Shown here piece by piece: positions 1 through 8,537 of a stretch of 64,000 bases of DNA. The notes under the pieces are model-generated. The model was not told where the DNA came from. It did not search any database and saw only the letters and a program-made list of their open reading frames with translations. Location of the stretch: positions 62,001 to 126,000 of IMG/VR virus record IMGVR_UViG_3300022602_000038, one strand, 5' to 3'. The position numbers and the translations under genes were made by a program. Each line of letters begins with the position of its first letter. Positions within the stretch are counted from its first letter, which is position 1. The stretch comes from a virus.

Positions 1-1
1 T

Positions 2-337
2 TCTAATTTTACAGTACAAACATCAAGAAGTATAGGAACAACTTTAACCGCAATTGGTAGTTATACAGTACCTAGTTCAGCGACAGGTGGAGCAACAGTT
101 ATAGGTTTATCAATTGCAAATACTACTATTGCTCCTGTTAATGCAAATGTTTCTATAAACGATGGAACAAACGATACATATATAATGAAGAACGTAGACC
201 TACCAAACGGTTCAACATTAGTTGTAATTGGTGGTGAGCAAAAAGTAGTATTATTATCTGGTTATTCAATAAAAGTACAAAGTAGTAACGCTTCAAGTAT
301 AGACGCAATAATGTCTGTACTGGAACTTGCTAATTAA
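2..337 (+). CDS. virion-type small beta protein, C-terminal part (5' end outside window)
   Basis: An open frame enters from the left edge and stops at TAA 335-337, giving about 111 residues of a Ser/Thr/Val-rich beta-type protein. It contains a 'TVPSSATGGATVIGLSIAN' stretch followed by 'ANVSINDG' and ends in 'SVLELAN'. The pattern of a tunable surface strand, 'NTT..', then a late 'VVLLSGYSIKVQSS' strand resembles small tail or virion decoration proteins of T4-like marine phages, and the protein at 3956-4318 has the same architecture. It stands directly upstream of the tail fibre in the same direction. The family resemblance is my inference; the start lies outside the window. Confidence 0.6.
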   Translation, partial: SNFTVQTSRSIGTTLTAIGSYTVPSSATGGATVIGLSIANTTIAPVNANVSINDGTNDTYIMKNVDLPNGSTLVVIGGEQKVVLLSGYSIKVQSSNASSIDAIMSVLELAN

Positions 338-354
338 AATTTTAACAAAACATC

Positions 355-3300
355 ATGGGATATCTAGGCTTAAATCCAAATGCAATTTCAGGTTACTCAG
401 GCGCTTCTGGTTACTCCAGCTTTTCTGGGTACTCAGGCTATTCTGGTTATTCCAGTTTTTCTGGGTTTAGCGGTATCTCAGGTTTTAGCGGTATAAGCGG
501 TTTCAGCGGTTCAGGTATATCAGGTTATTCAGGTACAAGTGGTTTCAGCGGCACTAGTGGTTATAGCGGTTATAGCGGCATTTCTGGTTATTCAGGTATT
601 TCTGGTTATTCTAGTTTTTCTGGTTTTAGTGGTATATCAGGCTTTAGCGGTTACTCAGGTATTTCTGGGTACAGTGGTATAAGTGGTTACTCAGGCTATA
701 GCGGTATAAGCGGGTATTCAGGTATTTCTGGTTGGTCCGGTATTTCTGGTTATAGTGGTATTTCTGGTTATAGTGGTTTTAGCGGTATATCAGGTTACTC
801 TGGTTATTCCGGTTTTTCTGGTATAAGCGGTTACTCCGGCCAATCAGGCTTTAGTGGTATTTCAGGTTGGTCTGGTTATTCAGGTATAAGCGGTTACTCA
901 GGCATTTCTGGATATAGTGGTACATCTGGTTACAGTGGTTGGTCCGGTATTTCTGGCTACTCCGGTATAAGTGGTTATTCTAGCTATTCCGGTTATAGTG
1001 GTATAAGTGGTTATAGTGGTATTAGTGGTTTTAGTGGCTTTAGCGGTATATCTGGTTACTCCGGTATTTCAGGTTATAGTGGTATATCAGGTTACAGTGG
1101 TTATTCTGGCATTTCAGGTTATAGTGGTATATCAGGCTATTCAGGTTATAGTGGTTTATCTGGTTATAGCGGTTACTCTGGTCAATCTGGTTTTAGTGGT
1201 ATATCAGGTTACAGTGGTATTTCCGGTTATTCTGGTATTTCTGGTTACTCAAGTTATTCAGGATACTCCGGTATATCTGGTTATAGTGGTTATTCTGGTA
1301 TAAGCGGCTATTCAGGCTACTCTGGTATTTCAGGTTATAGTGGTATTTCTGGTTATAGCGGTTACTCTGGTCAATCAGGCTTTAGTGGTATTTCTGGTTA
1401 TAGCGGCTACTCTGGTTGGTCTGGTATTTCAGGTTACTCTGGTATTTCAGGTTACTCAGGTATAAGTGGTTACTCAGGCATCTCTGGTTATAGTAGCTAT
1501 TCTGGTATTTCAGGTTACTCTGGTATTTCTGGTTACAGTGGTATAAGCGGTTACTCTGGTATTACAGGTGCATCAATTTATGGTAGAACGTACTATCTAC
1601 AAGAGGTAAATAGTGATCAAAACCCAGCTATATATGAAGTAATGTCATTATTTCCTGGTGGCGGTGGTACAACTATCAATGATGATAATATAATAATTAC
1701 CTCGAGTACAGGCTTAACTGCGTTTGGTTGGTATTTAACACCTATTAATGAACCTAGTGTGGTTGAAATACCAGCTGGTTTATGGGAATTTGATTTTTAT
1801 CGTTATGTAACAGGTGGTACAGCTAATTTCGTAGCTAGTGTATATACGTATTCAATGGCTACAAGCGCAACAAGCGCATTTGTATTAAGTGCTGATTCAG
1901 GCCCTGTTTCTGACACAACCTCAACGTATCAAAAGCTAGGCTATGTTACAAGTACAATTACAAGATTAGCTCAAACAGATCGTATTTTATTACAAATTTC
2001 AGCTTATACTTCAAGCTCTTCACCTGTAACAGCTGCATATCAATATAACGGTAGTTCGGTGTATTCAGCATTACGTACTCCAATCGGTCAAGGTGTAAGT
2101 GGTACATCAGGTTATTCTGGTTATAGCGGTTTAGGATTATCAGGTTACTCAGGCATATCTGGTTATAGTGGTATTTCAGGGTACTCCGGTTACAGTGGTA
2201 TAAGTGGTTACTCAGGTATTTCTGGTTACAGTGGTATAAGTGGGTATTCCGGTATATCAGGATATTCAGGTTATAGTGGTTGGTCCGGTATAAGTGGTTA
2301 TTCTGGTATTTCTGGTTACAGCGGTTGGTCAGGTATATCAGGTTACTCTGGTATATCAGGCTATAGTGGCTACTCTGGTATTTCCGGCTACTCCGGTATA
2401 AGCGGTTACTCCGGTTACTCTGGTATTTCAGGATACTCAGGCATATCAGGTTATAGCGGTTATTCTGGTTGGTCTGGCTTAAGTGGTTATTCTGGTACTT
2501 CAGGTTACAGTGGCTACTCTGGTATATCAGGTTATAGCGGTATCAGTGGTTACTCTGGTATTTCTGGTTACTCTAGCTTCAGCGGTTACAGCGGTATTAG
2601 CGGTTATTCAGGCTATAGCGGTTCTGGAGTATCTGGCTATAGTGGTTCTGGAGTATCTGGCTACTCTGGTTTTTCAGGCTATTCTGGTTATTCTGGTACT
2701 AACGGTACAATTGGGTCAAATGGTGCGTCTGGTTACTCTGGTATAAGTGGCTACTCAGGTATTTCTGGATACAGCGGTTATTCAGGTCAATCAGGTTTTA
2801 GTGGTGTTTCAGGTTGGTCTGGTTGGTCCGGTATATCAGGTTACTCCGGTGCTACTGGAGCAACCGGTTCAACTGGAGCAACTGGTACGTCTGGTTACTC
2901 TGGTTATAGTGGTGCAACTGGTTCAAACGGTGCAACCGGTACATCAGGTTATTCCGGTTTCAGTGGCGCTAATGGTTCAACCGGGGCAACTGGTACGTCT
3001 GGTTACTCAGGTTTCAGTGGCGCTAATGGTTCAACCGGGGCAACTGGTACGTCTGGTTACTCAGGTTTTTCAGGTCAGACAGGTGCATCTGGTACTTCTG
3101 GTTGGTCAGGGTTTAGCGGTCCTGGAGCAAACCAATCATTAAACACATCAAATTCTGTCACGTTTGCTGGCATGACCCTTAATGGTAATTTGTATTTACC
3201 TGGTGTGTGGCAAACATTTGCAGACTCTAATAGAGATGCAGGTGCATCTATATATTACCCGAACTCTTATACAAACGCTGTTAGATGGGCTTTCGCAAAT

Positions 3301-3936
3301 GCTAGCACTACAGGTACAGGTGGTAATTATGCCGGGGTTTTAAACTTTCATCCGTGGGACGGTACTACAAGTAGTACCGGTGATGCATCATATCAAATGG
3401 TGTTTGGTAGTACCGCTTCAAACGGTAGTGGTTATCCAAAACTAAACGTAAGAAAAGGTATTGATACAACTTGGAACTCTTGGTATACAATTGCTTTATA
3501 TGGTGTACCTAACAGTGGTAATCTATATGCAGGTGTTTACTACGATAATAGTAATACAGGCTATTATGTACAACCAAGTAGTACTTCAAATATATATAAT
3601 TTAACTGTAAACGGTACAACTAACTTACCTGGCGGTTCATATGTAAATACCAGCGGTGACTTTTTAGCACGTCGTAGTAGTGGTAGTACTGGTGTATATT
3701 ACTTTGTAGATACTAGCCATTATCTATACTGGGATGGTTCTAATTATAATTTACAAGGAGGAAGTTATCTCAGTACATCAGGTGGTTTATATCCAGGTGG
3801 TGCAATATACGATCAAAACGGCTCTGCTGGATCTAATGGACAAGTACTAACTTCTACAGGTTCAAGGGTTTTATGGTCTGCCGGTGGTGGAAGCGCTACT
3901 AAATCCACAGGTATAGCTTTGATTTTTGGTCGTTAA
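355..3936 (+). CDS. collagen-like tail fibre protein with Ser-Gly-aromatic triplets
   Basis: 1193 residues. After about 10 residues a long triplet region (to about residue 400) repeats Ser-Gly-X with X = Tyr, Ile, Phe or Trp, as in SGYSGISGYSGWSG. A non-repetitive beta-type domain follows (about 403-580, with 'EIPAGLWEFDFYRY'), then a second triplet region (about 582-922) that ends in classical collagen-like GATGSTGATG triplets, then a globular C-terminus (about 923-1193). Collagen-like Gly-X-Y stalks occur in phage fibres, where they trimerise; the C-terminal domain would bind the receptor or nucleate the trimer. The triplets lack proline, and Gly is followed by an aromatic or Ile and then Ser. 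It is the first gene of the adhesion block. Fibre identity is inferred from composition and position. Confidence 0.8.
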   Translation: MGYLGLNPNAISGYSGASGYSSFSGYSGYSGYSSFSGFSGISGFSGISGFSGSGISGYSGTSGFSGTSGYSGYSGISGYSGISGYSSFSGFSGISGFSGYSGISGYSGISGYSGYSGISGYSGISGWSGISGYSGISGYSGFSGISGYSGYSGFSGISGYSGQSGFSGISGWSGYSGISGYSGISGYSGTSGYSGWSGISGYSGISGYSSYSGYSGISGYSGISGFSGFSGISGYSGISGYSGISGYSGYSGISGYSGISGYSGYSGLSGYSGYSGQSGFSGISGYSGISGYSGISGYSSYSGYSGISGYSGYSGISGYSGYSGISGYSGISGYSGYSGQSGFSGISGYSGYSGWSGISGYSGISGYSGISGYSGISGYSSYSGISGYSGISGYSGISGYSGITGASIYGRTYYLQEVNSDQNPAIYEVMSLFPGGGGTTINDDNIIITSSTGLTAFGWYLTPINEPSVVEIPAGLWEFDFYRYVTGGTANFVASVYTYSMATSATSAFVLSADSGPVSDTTSTYQKLGYVTSTITRLAQTDRILLQISAYTSSSSPVTAAYQYNGSSVYSALRTPIGQGVSGTSGYSGYSGLGLSGYSGISGYSGISGYSGYSGISGYSGISGYSGISGYSGISGYSGYSGWSGISGYSGISGYSGWSGISGYSGISGYSGYSGISGYSGISGYSGYSGISGYSGISGYSGYSGWSGLSGYSGTSGYSGYSGISGYSGISGYSGISGYSSFSGYSGISGYSGYSGSGVSGYSGSGVSGYSGFSGYSGYSGTNGTIGSNGASGYSGISGYSGISGYSGYSGQSGFSGVSGWSGWSGISGYSGATGATGSTGATGTSGYSGYSGATGSNGATGTSGYSGFSGANGSTGATGTSGYSGFSGANGSTGATGTSGYSGFSGQTGASGTSGWSGFSGPGANQSLNTSNSVTFAGMTLNGNLYLPGVWQTFADSNRDAGASIYYPNSYTNAVRWAFANASTTGTGGNYAGVLNFHPWDGTTSSTGDASYQMVFGSTASNGSGYPKLNVRKGIDTTWNSWYTIALYGVPNSGNLYAGVYYDNSNTGYYVQPSSTSNIYNLTVNGTTNLPGGSYVNTSGDFLARRSSGSTGVYYFVDTSHYLYWDGSNYNLQGGSYLSTSGGLYPGGAIYDQNGSAGSNGQVLTSTGSRVLWSAGGGSATKSTGIALIFGR
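2959..3066 (+). repeat. 54-bp tandem repeat inside the tail-fibre gene
   Basis: Two consecutive copies of a 54-base unit (18 codons, containing GANGSTGATGTSGYSGF) are identical at the DNA level, while most other triplets in the gene vary in codon use. This points to recent in-frame expansion of the fibre stalk. Confidence 0.75.
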
Positions 3937-3938
3937 AC

Positions 3939-3946
3939 CATAAATA
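3939..3946 (+). promoter_or_regulatory. late-promoter-like box CATAAATA
   Basis: CATAAATA differs by one base from the T4 late consensus TATAAATA and lies 9 bases upstream of the ATG at 3956. No Shine-Dalgarno sequence lies between them. Confidence 0.5.
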
Positions 3947-3955
3947 TAATCACAT

Positions 3956-4318
3956 ATGTCAAATCCAAATATTGCAGGCCTAACGTACATATACGGCAAT
4001 ACGGCAGTCACTTCAAGTATTTCAACTTCAGCTCCTGGTTCTAACGTTGCAGGTGCAGTTCCTTCTAACACTGTTTGGAAAGTAGCTTCTGTTACAGCGG
4101 CTAACAAAACAACCTCTACTGTAAATTGTAGCTTAATATTTTATAGATCAAGTACTTCCTACTACATTGCATATCAAATTGCAGTACCTGGTAATGCTTC
4201 TATCGTTCTAGTTGGTAAAGACTCAATGATATATATGAACGAAGGTGATTATTTATATGCTTATGCTTCAACCGGTACAGCAATTGACGTAACTGTATCT
4301 TACGAAGCGATTTCTTAA
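3956..4318 (+). CDS. small virion-type beta protein
   Basis: 120 residues, rich in Ser, Thr, Ala and Val, with no charged clusters or membrane segment. It ends in a strand pattern (NEGDYLYAYASTGTAIDVTV) typical of small phage tail or decoration proteins in which an 'xEGDxLxAxAS' motif precedes the last strand. It resembles the truncated gene at the left window edge in size and composition. It lies between the tail fibre and the first glycine-rich protein, behind a late-promoter-like box, which suggests a structural role. Exact role unknown. Confidence 0.6.
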   Translation: MSNPNIAGLTYIYGNTAVTSSISTSAPGSNVAGAVPSNTVWKVASVTAANKTTSTVNCSLIFYRSSTSYYIAYQIAVPGNASIVLVGKDSMIYMNEGDYLYAYASTGTAIDVTVSYEAIS

Positions 4319-4342
4319 TTATACTTAATAATTAATTAAAAA

Positions 4343-5287
4343 ATGATTATTAACGGTCAAATACGTGGTATATATAACATTCCTCAGAGCGGTGGCGGTG
4401 GTACTGCTAAAGGTATATGGGATAATATGGATGTGTATAGAGATAAGAGAAAGGGTATGTGGCCGACACCTTCAGTAACACAAACTGTTACACCTACTGT
4501 AACCCCTCCTCCATATGCTGCTATATATTATGATTCAGGTACATTTACTGTACCAAGTGGTGTTTATTCAATAACATCAGTGGCTGTTGGTGGTGGTGGT
4601 GGTGGTGGAGTTAGAGGTGGTGGTGGAGGTGCAGGCGCGTATAGTCTCGCATATGCTGGTTACTATGGTGTAAACCCTGGTCAAAATATTTCAATAGTAG
4701 TAGGTGGTGGTGGCGGAGGTGCTTTCGTTGCCGGAGATGGAGATAACCACGCTGGTCCAGGTGGTCAGTCTCATGTAAACAATTGGCACACTAGTGGTAA
4801 TGGTGGTGGTCATGGTTATGATGGTGCAAATGGATTTGGTTCAGGTAACGGTGGAGGCGGTGCACATGGCGGTGGAGGCGGTGCAGGTGGGTATTTCGGT
4901 CAAGGCGGACATGGCGGAGACGGTGGAGATGGAGACGGGGTAGGCAATACTGGCGCTGCTGGTTATGACGGAGCGGCTGGTGGCGGTGGCGGCGGTGGTT
5001 CTTCTTATCAAGGTGGTGGTGGTGGTGGTGGTGTAGGCTTAGATGGACATTTAACAGACAGTAATTACACCGGTGGAGCACCTGGCGGTCAAGGCAATGC
5101 TCAACAAGGCTTTGGCGGTGGTGGAGGTGGCAACGGTTCAGACTATGGTAAAGACTGCTGTCCAGGTGGTGGAGGTTCAGGCGGTACAAACGATAGTTTT
5201 ACCGGCGGTGGCGGTGGTGGAGGTGGCGGAGTAAGATTGTTATTTAACTCTTCCGGTAGACCAGCCTATCCAAACGCAAACCCTTAA
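4343..5287 (+). CDS. glycine-rich tail-fibre-tip-like protein, copy 1
   Basis: 314 residues. A unique N-terminal part (about 1-62) carries a short Thr/Pro linker (TPTVTPPP). Then comes a glycine-rich domain that starts 'YDSGTFTVPSGVYSITSVAV' and continues with many runs of 4-9 glycines separated by short loops, with a CC pair near residue 272. The entry strand TFTVPSGV followed by VGGGGGG is characteristic of phage glycine-rich structural domains. T-even gp38 adhesins also pack polyglycine strands with exposed variable loops at the fibre tip. From about residue 63 it is nearly identical to the protein at 6088-7059. Start chosen at the ATG after an A-rich leader; no Shine-Dalgarno. Tip-adhesin role is inferred. 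Confidence 0.7.
   Translation: MIINGQIRGIYNIPQSGGGGTAKGIWDNMDVYRDKRKGMWPTPSVTQTVTPTVTPPPYAAIYYDSGTFTVPSGVYSITSVAVGGGGGGGVRGGGGGAGAYSLAYAGYYGVNPGQNISIVVGGGGGGAFVAGDGDNHAGPGGQSHVNNWHTSGNGGGHGYDGANGFGSGNGGGGAHGGGGGAGGYFGQGGHGGDGGDGDGVGNTGAAGYDGAAGGGGGGGSSYQGGGGGGGVGLDGHLTDSNYTGGAPGGQGNAQQGFGGGGGGNGSDYGKDCCPGGGGSGGTNDSFTGGGGGGGGGVRLLFNSSGRPAYPNANP
4531..5286 (+). repeat. long direct repeat, copy A (glycine-rich domain)
   Basis: About 756 bases that recur at 6303-7058 at a constant offset of 1772 bases, with no insertions or deletions and only scattered substitutions. Both copies are in frame inside separate genes. Confidence 0.9.
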
Positions 5288-5326
5288 ACAATAAAATTTA
5301 ACAATAAAATTTAACAACAAATTAAC

Positions 5327-5334
5327 AATAAATA
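5327..5334 (+). promoter_or_regulatory. late-promoter-like box AATAAATA
   Basis: AATAAATA ends 7 bases before the ATG at 5342, in a stretch made almost only of A and T with no Shine-Dalgarno. T4-type late transcription would begin at or next to the start codon. Confidence 0.45.
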
Positions 5335-5341
5335 TTAAATT

Positions 5342-6067
5342 ATGGCAACATTTGCATTAGTAGATGATCACAATATAGTACGACAAGTGGTTAAAGTACC
5401 GGACCATCAACAACATAGAGGTCATGAATTTTTGTCTCAAGATCTAGGTATTGTTGGAGGTAAATGGATACAAACTAGTTTTAACACCCACGACGGTAAA
5501 CATTTCTCCTCAACAATTAAAGATCCAAGAACTGGTAATTTTATACCAGATGGTGGTACTCCGATACGGCATACATACGCTTCAATAGGTTTTCATTACG
5601 ATCCAGTTCTAGACATATTTTACCCACCTAAACCCTACCCCTCCTGGGTAAGAAGAGCAAATGGTACTGGTTGGGAACCACCAATACCTATGCCTACCCC
5701 GTCGATAAAGACAACAGGTATTGATCCAGGATGGCTTTGGTCTGAAACAGATCAAACATGGTATAGAGGTACATGGCAAGGTTACTTACATCCATCTCGT
5801 CATCCTATAAAGATGGCACCTACACCGTCTATTACTCCTTCTATAGGTTCCACACCAACTCCAACTTCTTCAAACAACGTAATACCAACACCGTCTCCAA
5901 GTCCTACTATATCTCTTACTCCATCATTCGGTACAACCCCTACTCCTACCCCAACACCATCTTTTACACCTTTTAGTACTCCAACTCCAACTACTACGAT
6001 TGGATTTACGCCAACCCCTAGTGTTACTTTTAGCCCAACACCAACCCCTAGCTTTCCATCGTCTTAA
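5342..6067 (+). CDS. conserved phage virion-type protein with Pro/Thr-rich tail
   Basis: 241 residues. The N-terminal half (1-155) has the layout of a conserved protein of marine T4-like phages: 'FALVDDHNIVRQVVKVPD', then a Gly-Gly-Lys-Trp 'KWIQTSFN' motif, 'ASIGFHYDPVLDIFYPPKPY', then 'PSWVRRANGTGWEPPIPMP'. The C-terminal part (about 160-241) is a low-complexity TPTPTPSFTP linker like the shorter ones in the two glycine-rich neighbours. It sits between those two proteins. A tail-fibre-associated or connector role is likely but unproven. Confidence 0.65.
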   Translation: MATFALVDDHNIVRQVVKVPDHQQHRGHEFLSQDLGIVGGKWIQTSFNTHDGKHFSSTIKDPRTGNFIPDGGTPIRHTYASIGFHYDPVLDIFYPPKPYPSWVRRANGTGWEPPIPMPTPSIKTTGIDPGWLWSETDQTWYRGTWQGYLHPSRHPIKMAPTPSITPSIGSTPTPTSSNNVIPTPSPSPTISLTPSFGTTPTPTPTPSFTPFSTPTPTTTIGFTPTPSVTFSPTPTPSFPSS

Positions 6068-6087
6068 AGTAAGTTTAATTTAATAAA

Positions 6088-7059
6088 ATGCTTAAATACG
6101 GTTCATTTATAGGCAGTACATTTACACCAGTTCTATCAACTGGTGCTGCTGCAGGGTTGTTTTCATTAACTGACGTTTTTTTAAACCGCTCTCAAGGTAT
6201 ATGGCCTAGCCCAACAAAAACAGGTACACCAACTCCAACTGTTACACCAACAACCACACCTTCACCTACTAAAACCCCGCCTGCTTTTTCACAAGTATTT
6301 TATGATTCAGGTACATTTACTGTACCAAGTGGTGTTTATTCAATAACATCAGTGGCTGTTGGTGGTGGTGGTGGTGGTGGAGTTAGAGGTGGTGGTGGAG
6401 GTGCAGGCGCGTATAGTCTCGCATATGCTGGTTACTATGGTGTAAACCCTGGTCAAAATATTTCAATAGTAGTAGGTGGTGGTGGCGGAGGTGCTTTCGT
6501 TGCCGGAGATGGAGATAACCACGCTGGTCCAGGTGGTCAGTCTCATGTAAACAATTGGCACACTAGTGGTAATGGTGGTGGTCATGGTTATGATGGTGCA
6601 AATGGATTTGGTTCAGGTAACGGTGGAGGCGGTGCACATGGCGGTGGAGGCGGTGCAGGTGGGTATTTCGGTCAAGGCGGACATGGCGGAGACGGTGGAG
6701 ATGGAGACGGGGTAGGCAATACTGGCGCTGCTGGTTATGACGGAGCGGCTGGTGGCGGCGGCGGTGGTGGTTCTCCTTATCAAGGCGGCGGCGGTGGTGG
6801 TGGTGTAGGCTTAGATGGACATTTAACAGACAGTAATTACACCGGTGGAGCACCTGGCGGTCAAGGCAATGCTCAACAAGGCTTTGGCGGTGGTGGAGGT
6901 GGCAACGGTTCAGACTACGGTAAAGACTGCTGTCCAGGTGGTGGAGGTTCAGGCGGTTCAAACGATAGTTTTACCGGCGGTGGCGGTGGTGGAGGTGGCG
7001 GAGTAAGATTGTTATTTAATACTACTGGTAGACCAGCCTATCCAAACGCAAACCCTTAA
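6088..7059 (+). CDS. glycine-rich tail-fibre-tip-like protein, copy 2
   Basis: 323 residues. The N-terminus (about 1-71) is unrelated to copy 1 ('MLKYGSFIGSTF...') and includes a TPTPTVTPTTTPSPT linker. From 'YDSGTFTVPSG' onward it matches the 4343-5287 product almost residue for residue; visible changes include SS to SP, GGT to GGS and NSSG to NTTG. The same domain attached to two different N-termini suggests that one adhesive domain is presented on two carriers, or that recombination keeps the copies alike. It ends 7 bases from the convergent gene at 7066. Confidence 0.7.
   Translation: MLKYGSFIGSTFTPVLSTGAAAGLFSLTDVFLNRSQGIWPSPTKTGTPTPTVTPTTTPSPTKTPPAFSQVFYDSGTFTVPSGVYSITSVAVGGGGGGGVRGGGGGAGAYSLAYAGYYGVNPGQNISIVVGGGGGGAFVAGDGDNHAGPGGQSHVNNWHTSGNGGGHGYDGANGFGSGNGGGGAHGGGGGAGGYFGQGGHGGDGGDGDGVGNTGAAGYDGAAGGGGGGGSPYQGGGGGGGVGLDGHLTDSNYTGGAPGGQGNAQQGFGGGGGGNGSDYGKDCCPGGGGSGGSNDSFTGGGGGGGGGVRLLFNTTGRPAYPNANP
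6303..7058 (+). repeat. long direct repeat, copy B (glycine-rich domain)
   Basis: Partner of the repeat at 4531-5286, at an exact 1772-base offset. Such repeats are substrates for recombination that would delete or swap the gene at 5342-6067. Confidence 0.9.
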
Positions 7060-7065
7060 ACAAAA

Positions 7066-7428
7066 TTAATCTAATTTAGTCAAACCAAGTACTGACTTAG
7101 CTATGTATTGAGATAACTGTTCTCTAGAAACAGTATCTCCAGCACCAAGCTTAGTGTGTTTTTTCTGCCACGTTTCTAACTCTTTTTTAAATTTATTTAA
7201 CAGTTCGTTTATTTCTTTTAAAGCTGTTTCTGTTTGAGCTTTAATTTCAGGTGTTTCTGGTTCAAATAAACCAGCTAATTTCCAATCCAAAGCTGTTTTT
7301 GGTTGAGTAGGGTCAATATCACTTTCACTAGCTGTATCTCCTCCACCTGCTTCACTACCAACTCCCGCCCATGATTCGGCAATAACTTTATACTTTGCTT
7401 GTAGATCTTTAATTTGGTCGGTTTTCAT
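7066..7428 (-). CDS. unknown protein with N-terminal IxE motif
   Basis: 120 residues, charged and mostly helical. It begins 'MKTDQIKDLQAKYKVIAES', which has the same layout as the starts of four other small proteins in this window (8538, 34049, 38804, 41260): a short amphipathic helix followed by (L/I)-x-E and usually Ser. The T4 prohead protease gp21 cuts after (L/I)xE, and T4 internal proteins carry comparable N-terminal capsid-targeting peptides, so packaging into the head is possible. It is divergent from the gene at 7471 and convergent with copy 2 of the glycine-rich protein. No known family recognised. Confidence 0.55.
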   Translation of the reverse strand: MKTDQIKDLQAKYKVIAESWAGVGSEAGGGDTASESDIDPTQPKTALDWKLAGLFEPETPEIKAQTETALKEINELLNKFKKELETWQKKHTKLGAGDTVSREQLSQYIAKSVLGLTKLD

Positions 7429-7437
7429 TTACTATAT

Positions 7438-7445
7438 TATTTACC
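7438..7445 (-). promoter_or_regulatory. late-promoter-like box GGTAAATA (minus strand)
   Basis: Reads GGTAAATA on the minus strand, 9 bases upstream of the ATG at 7428. It forms a divergent pair with AGTAAATA at 7453-7460. Confidence 0.4.
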
Positions 7446-7452
7446 AGCTTAC

Positions 7453-7460
7453 AGTAAATA
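7453..7460 (+). promoter_or_regulatory. late-promoter-like box AGTAAATA
   Basis: AGTAAATA lies 10 bases upstream of the ATG at 7471. The same octamer recurs in front of 13133, 37644 (minus) and 46940 (minus). Confidence 0.45.
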
Positions 7461-7470
7461 TTTACATTCT

Positions 7471-8526
7471 ATGGAGCAGTCTGCAAACAATCTAACATAC
7501 GAGTTTCATAAAGAGTTAAATCCTTTAGTATGGGAAAACAAAAAGCTTAAACCTCTAATAAAGGAAAAGCTATTGGAAATAGCAGAAGCCTTTTTAGAAA
7601 CATTAGATATAGATGTAGATGTAGAGGATATAACTCTTACAGGTTCATTAGCTAACTATAACTATACCAAGTATAGTGACTTTGATCTACATATTTTAAC
7701 TGATTATAATGAGTATGATGTAGAAGAGGAACTATTAAAAGATTACTTTAATGCTAAGAAAACTATATGGAACACTACTCGAGACATTACTATAAAAGGT
7801 TATGATGTAGAGGTTTATATACAAGATATGTCCGAACCACATCATTCTACTGGTGTGTATTCTATAAAAAACGATGAATGGATAACAGAACCTAGACCTA
7901 CGAAAGACAAGCAAGATATTGATAAAGACTTGGTTAACAAGAAGATCAAAGCTATGAAAGATCTTATAGATTATGCAATTAGCTCAGATTGTGATGTAGA
8001 ATGTGCTGAAAAAGCTAAAGAAAAGTTTATGGAATTACGCAAAGCAGGGTTAGAAAAAGCTGGTGAATTATCTCCAGAAAACCTTGCATTTAAAGAACTT
8101 AGAAGAACCGGTGATGTTGAAAGAATGGTACAAGGTATATTGGATAAAAAGAGTAAAAAGCTTTCTTTAGACAGCGCTATGCAAAAAGAAAACTTTAAAG
8201 AGTTTATGGGATTAGGAGGTAAAGGTAGTAGAGGCCCCCGTCATTTGAGTCCAACTGCTGGTATGAACAAATTAGGACAAGCAGAAAAGGGTATTGGTAT
8301 GGTAGCTGCTGTACATAAACGTAAAGACTCTATACCAGTACACAACTTAAAGAAAAAACAAACCGGTCAATCACCTATTAGTAATGATCAAGCAATGCAA
8401 CTTATTGCACAATATAATCTTGATATTAATAAGATTAAATCCGGTCACCCACGAGGCCTAAGCAATGGCGGTATGTATTTAGGTTTTAATCCACATACAA
8501 ACACCTTTTATTTGAGTAAGTATTAA
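7471..8526 (+). CDS. nucleotidyltransferase-fold protein
   Basis: 351 residues from the ATG at 7471. The open frame extends upstream to 7414, but that start would overlap the divergent gene and precede the promoter box. Residues about 55-80 contain 'LTGSLANYNYTKYSDFDLH', the minimal nucleotidyltransferase signature GS...SDxDL, and 'DVEVYI' about 40 residues later can supply the third metal carboxylate. Family members transfer NMP to proteins, RNA or small molecules. The C-terminal half is charged and carries a basic, glycine-rich stretch (GGKGSRGPRHLSPTAG). Proteins with this domain are common near the structural genes of marine T4-like phages; the substrate is unknown. Confidence 0.65.
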   Translation: MEQSANNLTYEFHKELNPLVWENKKLKPLIKEKLLEIAEAFLETLDIDVDVEDITLTGSLANYNYTKYSDFDLHILTDYNEYDVEEELLKDYFNAKKTIWNTTRDITIKGYDVEVYIQDMSEPHHSTGVYSIKNDEWITEPRPTKDKQDIDKDLVNKKIKAMKDLIDYAISSDCDVECAEKAKEKFMELRKAGLEKAGELSPENLAFKELRRTGDVERMVQGILDKKSKKLSLDSAMQKENFKEFMGLGGKGSRGPRHLSPTAGMNKLGQAEKGIGMVAAVHKRKDSIPVHNLKKKQTGQSPISNDQAMQLIAQYNLDINKIKSGHPRGLSNGGMYLGFNPHTNTFYLSKY

Positions 8527-8537
8527 ATTAACATTTT

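Noticed and set aside
355-1560. CRISPR-like or direct-repeat array
   Set aside because: The short repeats have a 9-base-like coding period, stay in frame and encode a continuous triplet protein; there are no spacers.
1007-3142. Three Val/Leu-rich frames on the plus strand inside the fibre gene (1007-1303, 2483-2746, 2747-3142)
   Set aside because: They are shifted readings of the SGX triplet repeat; composition is an artefact of the repeat and no starts are supported.
4791-5189. His/Leu-rich open frame on the minus strand, with a twin at 6563-6961
   Set aside because: It is the antisense of the glycine-rich domain (GGT/GGC gives His/Leu/Arg-rich antisense); it appears in both copies only because the repeat is duplicated.
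7414-7470. Longer N-terminus for the nucleotidyltransferase-like protein
   Set aside because: It would overlap the divergent gene start and contain the promoter box; the ATG at 7471 fits better.
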